From Opitutales bacterium (GTDB lineage Bacteria; Verrucomicrobiota; Verrucomicrobiia; Opitutales; JAJFLR01): a stretch of 64,000 nt of DNA. Shown in pieces: positions 1 through 8,137 of the stretch. The notes beneath the pieces are model-generated. The model did not search any database. It saw only the letters and a program-made list of their open reading frames with translations, and was not told the DNA's origin. The DNA lies in contig JAJFLR010000107.1 of the NCBI GenBank assembly GCA_021772565.1, positions 1 through 64,000 on the forward strand, read 5' to 3'. Every line of letters begins with the position of its first letter. Position 1 is the first letter of the stretch. The translations under genes and the position numbers were made by a program.

Positions 1-1
1 A

Positions 2-79
2 CTTTATGAACAAATCCTAACGAAAAGTACAGGTAAAAAAATTGTAAAAAACATTCATATGCCCCATGTTGTTCACTAA
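2..79 (+). CDS. C-terminal end of an unidentified protein (partial)
   Basis: An open frame enters from the left edge and stops at a TAA at 77-79. It encodes 25 residues, basic, ending in PHVVH. There is too little sequence to recognise a family. It could be the tail of a real gene upstream of the window or a chance open frame, because 25 open codons are not by themselves significant. Confidence 0.3.
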   Translation, partial: LYEQILTKSTGKKIVKNIHMPHVVH

Positions 80-136
80 CAATACCTTGTGTATTGGATT
101 AAATCAGTAAAATTGTATAAAAAAACTTAGGAAAAC

Positions 137-244
137 GTGTCTCAAGTTGCGGAAAAAGGTTTAATTGGAGGGATAATAGGCGGTGTCATTGCAGTGATTA
201 GTTTTTTAGGTAAGAAGAGAAAAGGGAAAAATAAAAATCGGTAA
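137..244 (+). CDS. Small single-span membrane peptide, GTG start
   Basis: The predicted peptide has 35 residues. A short N-terminus is followed by a glycine-rich hydrophobic segment (GLIGGIIGGVIAVISFL, residues about 8-24, with GxxxG spacing) and a strongly basic tail (KKRKGKNKNR). The layout fits an inner-membrane micropeptide with positive residues at the membrane boundary. TAGGA lies just upstream of the GTG, one of very few Shine-Dalgarno-like sequences in this window. An in-frame stop at 128-130 rules out a longer N-terminus. Function is unknown. It could also be the remnant of a larger membrane protein. Confidence 0.35.
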   Translation: MSQVAEKGLIGGIIGGVIAVISFLGKKRKGKNKNR

Positions 245-394
245 AACTGCATACTTTATAACGGTAATCAAAAATCAATTCATCAGGACACACATATATG
301 TAATCGATTTAATTTCCTAAACACGATTTCGAAAATAGTAAATTAAATTAATTTATTCTTAATTAAAATACGTAGTTCAAATTATAAAATTGTT

Positions 395-3300
395 TCACTC
401 CTTTTTCCACAGCCACTTCCAAAAAGTTTTAGTATCTTCCAAAATTAAGTAAAGGGACGGAATCAGAAACAACGTAATTGCAGTGGCAAATAGTATACCG
501 AATGCCAACGATGTCGCCATGGGGATTAAAAATTTCGCTTGTAGACTTTTTTCCATGAGGATTGGTACCAGGCCAAAAAATGTTGTTAGTGATGTGAGCA
601 GGATCGCTCTAAAACGTGCAGCGCCGGCTTCGCGAACCGCGTCCATCTTTGGCTGACCCTTGGCTTCGTTTTTATTTATAAAATCTACCATGACCAAACT
701 ATCGTTTACCACGACCCCCGCTAATGCAATAATTCCACAAAGTGATAATATACTAATAGGCATATCGTTAGCTATTGCACTCATAATCCAATGACCGAGA
801 ATTGCCCCGACAACACCGAATGGAATTACCGACATTATGATTAATGGTTTGCTGTAAGATTTTAGTGGTATAGCCATCAGTGCATAAATTAGAATGAGTG
901 CCAAAATACTGTTTTGTCTTAAGCTGGCCATTGATTCCTGCTGATCCCTACTCTCTCCTTCCAGACTGTATAATGTATCAGGATATTTACTTTTTAACTC
1001 AGGTAAACTTGAATTGATGATACTAGTAATAACGGTTTGTGGTTCTGTGGTGCTCTTGTTCACTTTAGCAGTCACATTGACTACTCTTTTAAAATCTTTT
1101 CTGATAATTGTTGAGTAACCTCTTTTAAATTCCATATCGGCAACTGTTTCAAACGGCACTTCAATTCCGTCATCAGTTCGAATGCGCATTCCTTCAAGAG
1201 AGCTAATAGAATTGCGGTGTTCGGGTGGAAATCTAACCATCACCTTGATTTCATCTTTACCACGTTGTATACGCTGTGCCTGAGCACCATAAAAAGCCTG
1301 ACGTACCTGTCGGGCTAATTTTTCATACGATATGCCAAACGCTTCGGCTTCCGGTTTCGGTTTGAGTTGAATTTCTTTTTTTCCGGCTTTAAATGAATCT
1401 TTAATATCATAAACTCCGGGATAACTTGCCAATATTAATTTTAATTCATCGGCAGCTCTATCGAGTTGCTCATAATTATTTCCGTCCAATTGAAAATCAA
1501 TGGCCGTCGAACGGTGTCGGATAACCCCTGAAAAATTCATACTGGAAGAGCCAGGTATCTGCCCGACATTTTCACGCCACCGGTTAACAAATTGTTTTGT
1601 GCCAAAGGGCCGTGATTCCCCTGGTGATAACTCTACCGCAAATTGAGCTTCTGTGTCGGATGTATTGTAGGTTGAGTATTGCAGTAGTGCCCCTTTTTCC
1701 AAACTAAATTCTTTTTTGAATTGAGCATCTGTTTTAACTAACGCAGTTTCAATTTTTTTCACCGCCTTCTTGGTTATATTTACTGGTGTACCTTCAAGCA
1801 TTGATAGACTTACGCGAGGGTAATCGGTTTCCACATCCGGAAAATGAACCCATCTGACAATTCCGCCAAGAATTAATCCGACACTTAATATTACAAGCGC
1901 GATAAAAAATGCGATGGTTATGTATCTGTAGTTAAGAGTGACAGCTAATGTTGGCTTATAAAAAGTATGAATAAAATATTCCAGGCCATCAGCGACACGA
2001 CTCTGAATTCGAGTAAGTATATTTTTAGATTCAGAAGTTTTTATGTTAGCCAGATGTGCTGGCAAAATTAATTTTGATTCTACTATGGAAAAAAGTAAGC
2101 AGAGGATAACGACGAGTGCGATACCACTCCAAATTGCCCCTTGAACTCCTGGAATCATTAACATTGGTGTGAACGCGACAACAGTTGTCAAAACACCGAA
2201 GAGTGCCGGTACAACAACTTCCATAGTTCCTTTGATGACATTGTTTACACTTTGGCCATCACGTTTGACAGTCGTATAAACATTTTCTCCAATAACAATC
2301 GCATCATCGACAACGATACCTAAAACCAGAATAAAGCCGAAAAGGGTTATCATATTTATTGAGATATCAAAAAACGAAGTCGGCATTATAATTAACGTCC
2401 CCAAAAAACTAACCGGTATTCCCATCATTACCCAAAAGGCTAATTTAAATCGCAAAAATATTGTCAGTAATAAAAAAACTAACATGCCGCCGAAGAGAGC
2501 ATTTTTTAACATAAGATTAAGCCTGTCCTTCAGCAGTCTCGACCTGTCCGCCCACGCCGAAATTTGCAAACCTTGTGGCAACGTGATACTTTTTTCAGCA
2601 ACAAACTTTTTAATAGCAGCTGATACATCGAGAGCACTCTGATTGCCGACACGGAATACCTGAAGTCCAACAGCAGGTTTTCCGTTGAACCGAGAAATAT
2701 TTTCACGATCTTCAAACCCATCGACGACATTGGCGATCTGACCGAGTAATATGCGGGTACCATCCTCTTCTGTGCGCAAAGGAATTTTTTCAAACTCGTG
2801 TCCACGATAGGCTTGCCCTTTACTGCGAAGTAAAATTTCCCCACCGGAAGTTTTTAATGAACCGCCGGGCAAATCAATTGATGAACGACGGACGGCTCTA
2901 ACAATTTCATCAAATGTGAGATTATATTTTCGCAAAGATTCTTCAGAAATTTCTATGGAGATTTCGTATTCTCTGGCACCTCTGATATCGACTTGTGTAA
3001 TTTCCGGCAAACGCAACATTTCGTCACGAGTTTTTTTAGCAAATTCCTTTAAAGTCTTTTCATCGGCATCGCCATAGAGGTGCACCCAGATTACTTCGCG
3101 TTTTCTCGTCCGTTCATAAATTATCGGTTTCTCAGTTTCAACTGGTAGTGTTGTTATAGCATCGATGCGAAATTTTATCTGATCAAGTAATTCGCTGACT
3201 TGGTAGTCTGGCTCAAGCTCAATTTCGATCGTTGCAATACCTTCACTGGCAGTTGAAGTTATCAGCTCAATTCCTTCGAGATCCTGAATGGACTCTTCAA

Positions 3301-3517
3301 TCTTAATGCAAACACCATCCTCAACCTCAACGGGTGCCGCCCCGAGGTATGGGACGCGGACAATAATTGTTTGAAGATCAATTTCAGGAAAGAATTCTTT
3401 TTTGATGGAGAGTGCTGAGAGGATGCCGGTGATTAAAATGGCAATCATCAGTAAATTTGCTGCGACATGATTGCGAGCAAACCACGGAACTATGCCTCGT
3501 TCTTCATTTTTTTCCAT
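395..3517 (-). CDS. RND-family efflux/export permease (AcrB/HAE1-like)
   Basis: At 1040 residues this is normal length for an inner-membrane RND proton-antiporter subunit. TM1 lies near residues 18-38, followed by a large periplasmic loop, a TM block around 335-500 and a second half of the same design. TM4 carries the proton-relay pair in GIVVDDAIVIGENV (Asp404, Asp405). In the second half the equivalent segment reads GVVVNDSLVMVDF, so the lysine usual in AcrB is Asn. This occurs in the branch of RND pumps outside the classical multidrug type. RND pumps work with a periplasmic adaptor and an outer-membrane channel, but neither is adjacent: the upstream neighbour is divergent trpF. Substrate cannot be deduced. 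Confidence 0.93.
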   Translation of the reverse strand: MEKNEERGIVPWFARNHVAANLLMIAILITGILSALSIKKEFFPEIDLQTIIVRVPYLGAAPVEVEDGVCIKIEESIQDLEGIELITSTASEGIATIEIELEPDYQVSELLDQIKFRIDAITTLPVETEKPIIYERTRKREVIWVHLYGDADEKTLKEFAKKTRDEMLRLPEITQVDIRGAREYEISIEISEESLRKYNLTFDEIVRAVRRSSIDLPGGSLKTSGGEILLRSKGQAYRGHEFEKIPLRTEEDGTRILLGQIANVVDGFEDRENISRFNGKPAVGLQVFRVGNQSALDVSAAIKKFVAEKSITLPQGLQISAWADRSRLLKDRLNLMLKNALFGGMLVFLLLTIFLRFKLAFWVMMGIPVSFLGTLIIMPTSFFDISINMITLFGFILVLGIVVDDAIVIGENVYTTVKRDGQSVNNVIKGTMEVVVPALFGVLTTVVAFTPMLMIPGVQGAIWSGIALVVILCLLFSIVESKLILPAHLANIKTSESKNILTRIQSRVADGLEYFIHTFYKPTLAVTLNYRYITIAFFIALVILSVGLILGGIVRWVHFPDVETDYPRVSLSMLEGTPVNITKKAVKKIETALVKTDAQFKKEFSLEKGALLQYSTYNTSDTEAQFAVELSPGESRPFGTKQFVNRWRENVGQIPGSSSMNFSGVIRHRSTAIDFQLDGNNYEQLDRAADELKLILASYPGVYDIKDSFKAGKKEIQLKPKPEAEAFGISYEKLARQVRQAFYGAQAQRIQRGKDEIKVMVRFPPEHRNSISSLEGMRIRTDDGIEVPFETVADMEFKRGYSTIIRKDFKRVVNVTAKVNKSTTEPQTVITSIINSSLPELKSKYPDTLYSLEGESRDQQESMASLRQNSILALILIYALMAIPLKSYSKPLIIMSVIPFGVVGAILGHWIMSAIANDMPISILSLCGIIALAGVVVNDSLVMVDFINKNEAKGQPKMDAVREAGAARFRAILLTSLTTFFGLVPILMEKSLQAKFLIPMATSLAFGILFATAITLFLIPSLYLILEDTKTFWKWLWKKE

Positions 3518-3595
3518 TATTAGATTGTGATGATTTATTGACCTTTTTGTTCAGACGCCAGATTATATTGGCAAACAAAAATAATTAAAATTATT

Positions 3596-4243
3596 ATGTC
3601 TAACTCAATTAAAGTCAAAGTTTGTGGGATAAAGCGAGAAGAAGATAGCGTAACAGCTTTGATCGAAGGAGCTGATTTCATTGGAATCAATGTTTACAAG
3701 GATTCACCCAGAAGTGTTTCTTTGGATCGAGCAGAAGAGTTGTTAGCTAAAATTCCAGAAGGCAAACGAGTTGTTGTAGATGTCAGTCCGGATGACACGA
3801 AACGGATGCTAATAAAAAAATTGAGCTTTGATTATTTTCAGCTGCATTTTGATATATCTACTGAAGAAACAGTTATTTCTGAATGGGTTAAAATATTTGG
3901 TAGAGAAAAGTTATGGCTGGCACCGAGAATTCCGTCGATTGATGAGTTTCCAAGATTTCTGTTTGATTATGTAGATACATTTTTGATCGATGCTTTTTCA
4001 GAAAATGTATTTGGAGGAACAGGTAAGACTGGTAACTGGGATGACTTTGCAAAAATCAGAAAACGGTATTTAGAGAAAAATTTTATTTTAGCCGGTGGCT
4101 TAAATCCTGAAAATATTTGCGATGCAGTAAAAAATTCCGGAGCGGAACATGTTGATGTGAACAGTGGTGTCGAATCAGAGCCTGGCGTTAAGGATGCAGA
4201 AAAAGTACATAAATTTTTTGCTGCGCTGAAATCCGGATACTGA
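3596..4243 (+). CDS. trpF: Phosphoribosylanthranilate isomerase
   Basis: This TIM-barrel enzyme of tryptophan synthesis converts N-(5-phosphoribosyl)anthranilate to the carboxyphenylamino-deoxyribulose phosphate. The length of 215 residues is typical. The family start motif KVCGIK supplies the catalytic Cys near residue 9. The C-terminal phosphate-binding strands FILAGGLNPENI and VDVNSGVESEPGVKD are well conserved and include the catalytic Asp. No other trp gene is adjacent, so the pathway is dispersed. The start has no Shine-Dalgarno sequence. It is transcribed divergently from the RND gene, with about 78 bp between the start codons. Confidence 0.95.
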   Translation: MSNSIKVKVCGIKREEDSVTALIEGADFIGINVYKDSPRSVSLDRAEELLAKIPEGKRVVVDVSPDDTKRMLIKKLSFDYFQLHFDISTEETVISEWVKIFGREKLWLAPRIPSIDEFPRFLFDYVDTFLIDAFSENVFGGTGKTGNWDDFAKIRKRYLEKNFILAGGLNPENICDAVKNSGAEHVDVNSGVESEPGVKDAEKVHKFFAALKSGY

Positions 4244-4273
4244 CGCTTAGGGAGTTTAGATAAATTTTTATGA

Positions 4274-4288
4274 TGTAACTGAGTTACA
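4274..4288. promoter_or_regulatory. 15-bp perfect palindrome
   Basis: The sequence TGTAACTGAGTTACA has two 7-bp arms around one central base, the shape of a binding site for a dimeric regulator. It lies 31 bp after trpF and overlaps the stop codon of a small reverse-strand ORF. The loop is too short for a hairpin. No regulator can be assigned. Confidence 0.35.
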
Positions 4289-4412
4289 CTTCATCGATAT
4301 CTACTATACGAAATTCCTTGACTGCGTGATCAGACCAGAAGCCAATAACATAATCACCAATTAGGATAAACTGTACTCGTTGCTTGAGCTCTAATTCAAC
4401 TGCTGTATTCAT
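4284..4412 (-). CDS. Small hypothetical protein (42 aa)
   Basis: This ATG-started frame between trpF and the rhomboid gene encodes 42 residues with a balanced acidic composition (start MNTAVELELKQR, end RIVDIDEV). The centre (FILIGDYVIGFWSDH) could form a beta hairpin and is not hydrophobic enough for a clear membrane span. Composition is protein-like, but there is no recognised domain and no Shine-Dalgarno sequence. It may be a genuine small protein or a remnant. The sequence alone does not decide. Confidence 0.35.
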   Translation of the reverse strand: MNTAVELELKQRVQFILIGDYVIGFWSDHAVKEFRIVDIDEV

Positions 4413-4470
4413 ACAGATGAAATTATCGTTTCATACTTATATGTCAATAGAATTGCATGCTAATTGTTGG

Positions 4471-5403
4471 CTAATTACTCATCGCATCTTTGGCTTTGTC
4501 TAAAGTCTTTTTTTCCTCATCCGTTAGAGACCCGAAGCCTTTTGAATTTATTTTATCGAGAATACGATCGACCTCTTTTTGCAGATCTTTTCGATTTAAG
4601 ATGTTTACGCTGTATTTGTATTTTGGTTTTCCGGAAGTGCCACTGTTTTTAAAGAAGTTGGGAATGCTAAAATTGAAGGATTTATTTTCGAACCAAAAAT
4701 CCTTATTCATAAAATATTTGTAGTACAACCATCCACCAAGGATTCCACCCAAATGTGCCGAATGAGCTACATGTGTTTTAGCACCGGGGGGAAGTTCTTG
4801 AAATAAAAAGAAAAACAGGTCTACACCCAGTACAACCCATAGTAAATTTTTTGGTTTTACCCGTACAGGGATTATAAAAAATAGGAGTAAGGTTATTGTT
4901 TCATTTGCGTGTAAAATGCAAAAAAGTGTAAGTAATCCCATAGCCGCGGCAGATGCACCGATAAGAAAACCTCCTGAGTGATTAAATAATAGATAAACAA
5001 TGCCTCCAGTAATTGCAGAAAATAAATAGAGTGTCAGAAGTTTTCGGGAGCCAATATCTCTATCAATTGTTCTGCCAAATATAAATACGATAAACATATT
5101 AAATATTAAATGGAAGGGATTTTGCACATCATGCAGGAAACTGTAGCTAATTGGTGTCCAAATAAAGAAACTTTTTAGTGAATATCTGGAAAGTGAAAAA
5201 AAGTTTTCCATCAGTGGAACATGGATCCACCAGACAAATACACTCTGCATTACAAAAACAATGATGTTTGAAATAATTATCCATTTAAGTATAGGTATTG
5301 GGGAGCTTCCACTGTATTGGTAGCCTTGCCGCATATATGGTCTATCGTATAACATATTTTTATTTTGGAAATAGAGAATGGAGTAAAACTTGGGTTTATC
5401 CAA
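4471..5403 (-). CDS. Rhomboid-family intramembrane serine protease
   Basis: The protein has 310 residues with about six membrane spans between residues 40 and 235. Family signatures are PFHLIFNMF (residues about 96-104, the HxxxN element), GASAA with the nucleophile Ser151, and HSAHLGG with catalytic His217. These form the Ser-His dyad that cleaves transmembrane substrates in the inner membrane. A soluble, charged C-terminal tail of about 70 residues follows (ending DEEKKTLDKAKDAMSN), rich in Lys and Asp. The first Met is used here, but Met17 or Met24, closer to TM1, are equally plausible starts. Substrate unknown. Confidence 0.93.
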   Translation of the reverse strand: MDKPKFYSILYFQNKNMLYDRPYMRQGYQYSGSSPIPILKWIIISNIIVFVMQSVFVWWIHVPLMENFFSLSRYSLKSFFIWTPISYSFLHDVQNPFHLIFNMFIVFIFGRTIDRDIGSRKLLTLYLFSAITGGIVYLLFNHSGGFLIGASAAAMGLLTLFCILHANETITLLLFFIIPVRVKPKNLLWVVLGVDLFFFLFQELPPGAKTHVAHSAHLGGILGGWLYYKYFMNKDFWFENKSFNFSIPNFFKNSGTSGKPKYKYSVNILNRKDLQKEVDRILDKINSKGFGSLTDEEKKTLDKAKDAMSN

Positions 5404-5470
5404 TAAAAATAAGGAATTTTAAATATCAATCTTGACTAATTTGATATTTTTTGGATTTTAGCGCACTACT

Positions 5471-5707
5471 ATGGCAGAAAAAGATGAAAAGTGGCCTGAT
5501 AATATAAAAGGCAAGTTTTATGTCGATGAACAATGCATCGACTGTGATCTTTGTCGTGAAACTGCGCCTGATTTTTTTACGCGTAGTGACGACGGCGGAT
5601 TTTCTTTCGTATACAAACAGCCTACTGAGCAGGAAGATATCGATTTATGCATGGAAGCCTTGGAAGGTTGCCCAGTTGAAGCCATTGGTGATGACGGTGA
5701 CGAATAA
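5471..5707 (+). CDS. Small [4Fe-4S] ferredoxin
   Basis: This 78-residue acidic protein carries one cluster-binding set. CIDCDLC gives three cysteines and the distal GCPVEAIG gives the fourth, with an additional Cys (LCMEALEGC) between them. The pattern matches single-cluster soluble ferredoxins that act as one-electron carriers. It lies between divergent rhomboid and convergent dxr genes. DXR itself does not need ferredoxin, but the later MEP-pathway enzymes IspG and IspH are Fe-S enzymes, so a functional link is possible though unproven. Confidence 0.9.
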   Translation: MAEKDEKWPDNIKGKFYVDEQCIDCDLCRETAPDFFTRSDDGGFSFVYKQPTEQEDIDLCMEALEGCPVEAIGDDGDE

Positions 5708-5722
5708 GACGGAAATTCTATT

Positions 5723-6904
5723 CTAAATTAATTCAGTCGCCTTTTTTCGAATCGTATCATCGAAATCGATAACTTCATCCAGGCTTTCTGCCTTTTTGTG
5801 CGGAAGAGCAGACATTGTTTTTTCGATTAATTTTGCAATTCCGGTAAAGGGGATCTGATGCTTTAAAAACGCGTCCACGGCGATTTCATTGGCGGCGTTA
5901 AAAATAGTCGACGCGGTACCGCCCGAAATAAGTGCTTCACGAGCTAATCTGAGACAGGGAAATTTATTTAAATCCGGGGGTAAAAATTCAAGATTAAACA
6001 TTTTTGTAAAATCGATCGGTTTATCGACGCCGGTAAATTTCTCAGGAAAAGTTAAAACATGCTGAATTGCAAAAGTCATCGATGGAGGTGAGAGTTGTGC
6101 GATTACCGATCCATCTTGCCATTCAACCATTGAGTGAACGATACTTTGAGGGTGCACAACGATTTCAATTTGATTGGAATGTGCGTTAAATAGCCAATGT
6201 GCTTCGATAAGTTCTAAGCCTTTGTTTGCCATTGTCGAGGAATCAACAGTAATTTTTGGCCCCATATCCCAATTCGGATGTTGAATCGCATCTTCCGGTT
6301 TAATTTTGGCCATTTGCTCGAGTGTAAAATTTCGAAATGCACCACCCGAGGCCGTGAGTATTATTTTAGAAAGGTCTTTGCTATTTCCAGATTGTAAGCA
6401 TTGAAAAATAGCGTTATGCTCACTGTCTATCGGCAATATGCTAACATTATTTTTGTGAGCAGCTGCCATGACAAATTTTCCTGCCATGACCAAAATTTCT
6501 TTACTGGCGAGGCCGATATCTTTGCGTGCTTCAATAGCCGCCATAACTGGTTTTAAACTTTTCGTACCGACAATCGCGGCGATAACCATTTTAACTTCTG
6601 CTAGTGTAGCTAATTCTGACAATCCATTTTCGCCACAATAAAGTTTTGTGTCACCGGAAAATAAATTACTTCTTTGTGCTTCAGCATATGCTTTTTGGTC
6701 ACCAATTGCGACATGCTTAACGTGAAATTTTTCTGCGATCGCCGCCAATTTTTTGTAACGCTTGCAACCGGCGATGGCGAATAATTCAAATTTATCAGGA
6801 TGCTTTTCAATAACGTGCTGAGTATTTTCTCCAATGGATCCGGATGCGCCGAGCAATGCTATTTTTTTTATCACGGGGTAATGGTTATTATAATTTAGCG
6901 GCAA
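5723..6904 (-). CDS. dxr: 1-deoxy-D-xylulose 5-phosphate reductoisomerase
   Basis: This enzyme of the MEP isoprenoid pathway rearranges and reduces DXP to MEP with NADPH. The 393 residues match family length. The N-terminal Rossmann motif LLGASGSIGENT (about residues 18-29) binds NADPH. The central catalytic segment has PIDSEHNAIFQCL, LTASGGAF and HPNWDMGPKITVDSSTMANKGLE. The C-terminal helical domain is complete. It feeds the polyprenyl diphosphate synthase encoded at 50.9 kb. No Shine-Dalgarno sequence is visible. Confidence 0.97.
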   Translation of the reverse strand: MPLNYNNHYPVIKKIALLGASGSIGENTQHVIEKHPDKFELFAIAGCKRYKKLAAIAEKFHVKHVAIGDQKAYAEAQRSNLFSGDTKLYCGENGLSELATLAEVKMVIAAIVGTKSLKPVMAAIEARKDIGLASKEILVMAGKFVMAAAHKNNVSILPIDSEHNAIFQCLQSGNSKDLSKIILTASGGAFRNFTLEQMAKIKPEDAIQHPNWDMGPKITVDSSTMANKGLELIEAHWLFNAHSNQIEIVVHPQSIVHSMVEWQDGSVIAQLSPPSMTFAIQHVLTFPEKFTGVDKPIDFTKMFNLEFLPPDLNKFPCLRLAREALISGGTASTIFNAANEIAVDAFLKHQIPFTGIAKLIEKTMSALPHKKAESLDEVIDFDDTIRKKATELI

Positions 6905-6921
6905 TATAACTTCTCAAACCT

Positions 6922-7104
6922 TTATTGGAAAACATTGTATGCTTTAAAAAAATCCAGTTGAACGAATTTATCAATATCATTATGGGGAGAAATCCAAATA
7001 AAAGGTTTCATCGTCTATTTTATAAAATGAAAGATCGAATCTGCCGTCAAACGTATATATGCTTGCGGCTCGCTGTTTTGTTCTGACCGTAGTCCTTCAT
7101 TAAA
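6922..7104 (-). pseudogene. Broken reading frame next to the RM operon
   Basis: On the reverse strand one frame reads as protein-like sequence for about 60 codons, interrupted only by an in-frame TAG near 7015-7017. Upstream of the stop it reads SEQNSEPQAYIRL followed by TADSIFHFIK. Downstream it reads MKPFIWISPHNDIDK and continues to a TAA at 6922-6924. Either the second half is a 29-residue ORF from an ATG at 7011, or the whole is a nonsense-mutated remnant. It sits exactly at the boundary between dxr and the restriction-modification operon. No family is recognised. Confidence 0.3.
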
Positions 7105-7113
7105 TTATTAATA

Positions 7114-7350
7114 TTATTTACTAAATAAATGATTTTGAACTTCAGATTCTATGCTAGACGGACGTTCCTCTTGCAGTGAGTCACAAATGCAACAATATTG
7201 CTGGGTTATGGGATAGATATAATTATTTTTACATTCACAGTCCCAATAGTCTAAATTTAAAGTTATGTTGCCAGCATACTGGAGGCGTTCATTACGTGCA
7301 TTAAATGTGTCATGCCAGCAGTTAATATCTTTATTCAAATTGATCCCCAT
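7114..7350 (-). CDS. Small Cys-rich protein, fourth gene of the RM operon
   Basis: The protein has 78 residues. Cysteines occur as WDCECKNN and QQYCCICDS, which could form a small zinc-binding knuckle of CxC...CCxC type. Its start lies 16 bp inside the end of the preceding nuclease gene, so it is translationally linked to the RM operon. No domain is recognised. Possible roles are a controller or specificity accessory of the nuclease, but nothing in the sequence shows DNA binding directly. Confidence 0.6.
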   Translation of the reverse strand: MGINLNKDINCWHDTFNARNERLQYAGNITLNLDYWDCECKNNYIYPITQQYCCICDSLQEERPSSIESEVQNHLFSK

Positions 7351-8108
7351 TTCAATGGTTTTGTATGATAGTTTACTTGTTTTGTATTTATTGTTTTCTC
7401 ATTAAAGTTTATTTTATACGTTGGATTGAAAATTACATTCATTTGAGGTACTTCACGCAAGTTGCTTATAACTATTAATGCATAATCATCCTTGTAAACC
7501 TTAGCCTTTCCAAATTCATTTTTTGTCATCCTGATACTACCATAGTCGGTACACAGACCTTTTATTTCTGCAAGAAAAAAATGTTTTTGAACCTCAATTT
7601 GGAAATCATATCCATCACCAAATAACCGTGCATCTTCTAAAATACCGTACTCAAAAGCTTCAACATTTGAAAAGTTATTCATAAAGTACAGTTCTGCTTC
7701 CTGTCCTGTTATCTGGAGTTGCTTAAATTTACTTTTTAATACTGGACTTATTTTTTCAGCTGACTCGCAAATAACAGAACATTTTTCTTCAAGATATAGT
7801 TTTACAATATTTGAATAAGCAACTGCATCAAGGGAACCAAAAAGGGAATCTATAAGAATCTTACGATGAATATAAGCATCACTCTTTTGCCACCACCCCT
7901 TTCTCTTATTATCAAAAAATGGATCAAATAAATCTTGTCTATTTTTTACTGTACCAATTGTCTCAGCAATCTTTATTTGAACTATATATTCATAAAAAGC
8001 AGTTTTGGTTTTAAAACCAAAACTGCTAACAAAGATTGTATCAAATTTAGCTAGACCGTATCCAATTAAATTGAGAATCTCATAGTTTTTGTGCTGTCCC
8101 TGATACAT
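7335..8108 (-). CDS. Putative type II restriction endonuclease, DUF3883/PD-(D/E)XK
   Basis: The protein has 257 residues. The C-terminal half matches the DUF3883 (NO VEIN C-terminal) nuclease-like domain. GQEAELYF (Glu138) is followed by GDGYDFQIE (Asp168) and FLAEIKG (Glu181, Lys183), giving the D...ExK arrangement of PD-(D/E)XK nucleases. The N-terminal half (residues 1-130, with a Trp-rich region around residue 72) is probably the DNA-recognition part. It lies 8 bp after the methyltransferase gene, in a Vsr-Dcm-nuclease order that strongly suggests the cutting partner. The ATG lies in the 3' arm of a hairpin. Sequence specificity is unknown. Confidence 0.75.
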   Translation of the reverse strand: MYQGQHKNYEILNLIGYGLAKFDTIFVSSFGFKTKTAFYEYIVQIKIAETIGTVKNRQDLFDPFFDNKRKGWWQKSDAYIHRKILIDSLFGSLDAVAYSNIVKLYLEEKCSVICESAEKISPVLKSKFKQLQITGQEAELYFMNNFSNVEAFEYGILEDARLFGDGYDFQIEVQKHFFLAEIKGLCTDYGSIRMTKNEFGKAKVYKDDYALIVISNLREVPQMNVIFNPTYKINFNEKTINTKQVNYHTKPLKWGSI

Positions 8109-8137
8109 TTGAAAGATTAAGCAGCCTTTACAAATGT
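8105..8137 (-). promoter_or_regulatory. Hairpin spanning methyltransferase stop and nuclease start
   Basis: On the mRNA strand ACATTTG and CAAATGT (outer arms, 7 bp) and AAAG/CTTT (inner arms, 4 bp) pair with a one-base bulge and a 10-nt loop. The TAA that ends the methyltransferase gene lies in the loop and the ATG of the nuclease lies in the 3' arm. A ribosome finishing the methyltransferase would open the stem, so nuclease translation may depend on methyltransferase translation. This regulation is inferred from position only. Confidence 0.5.
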
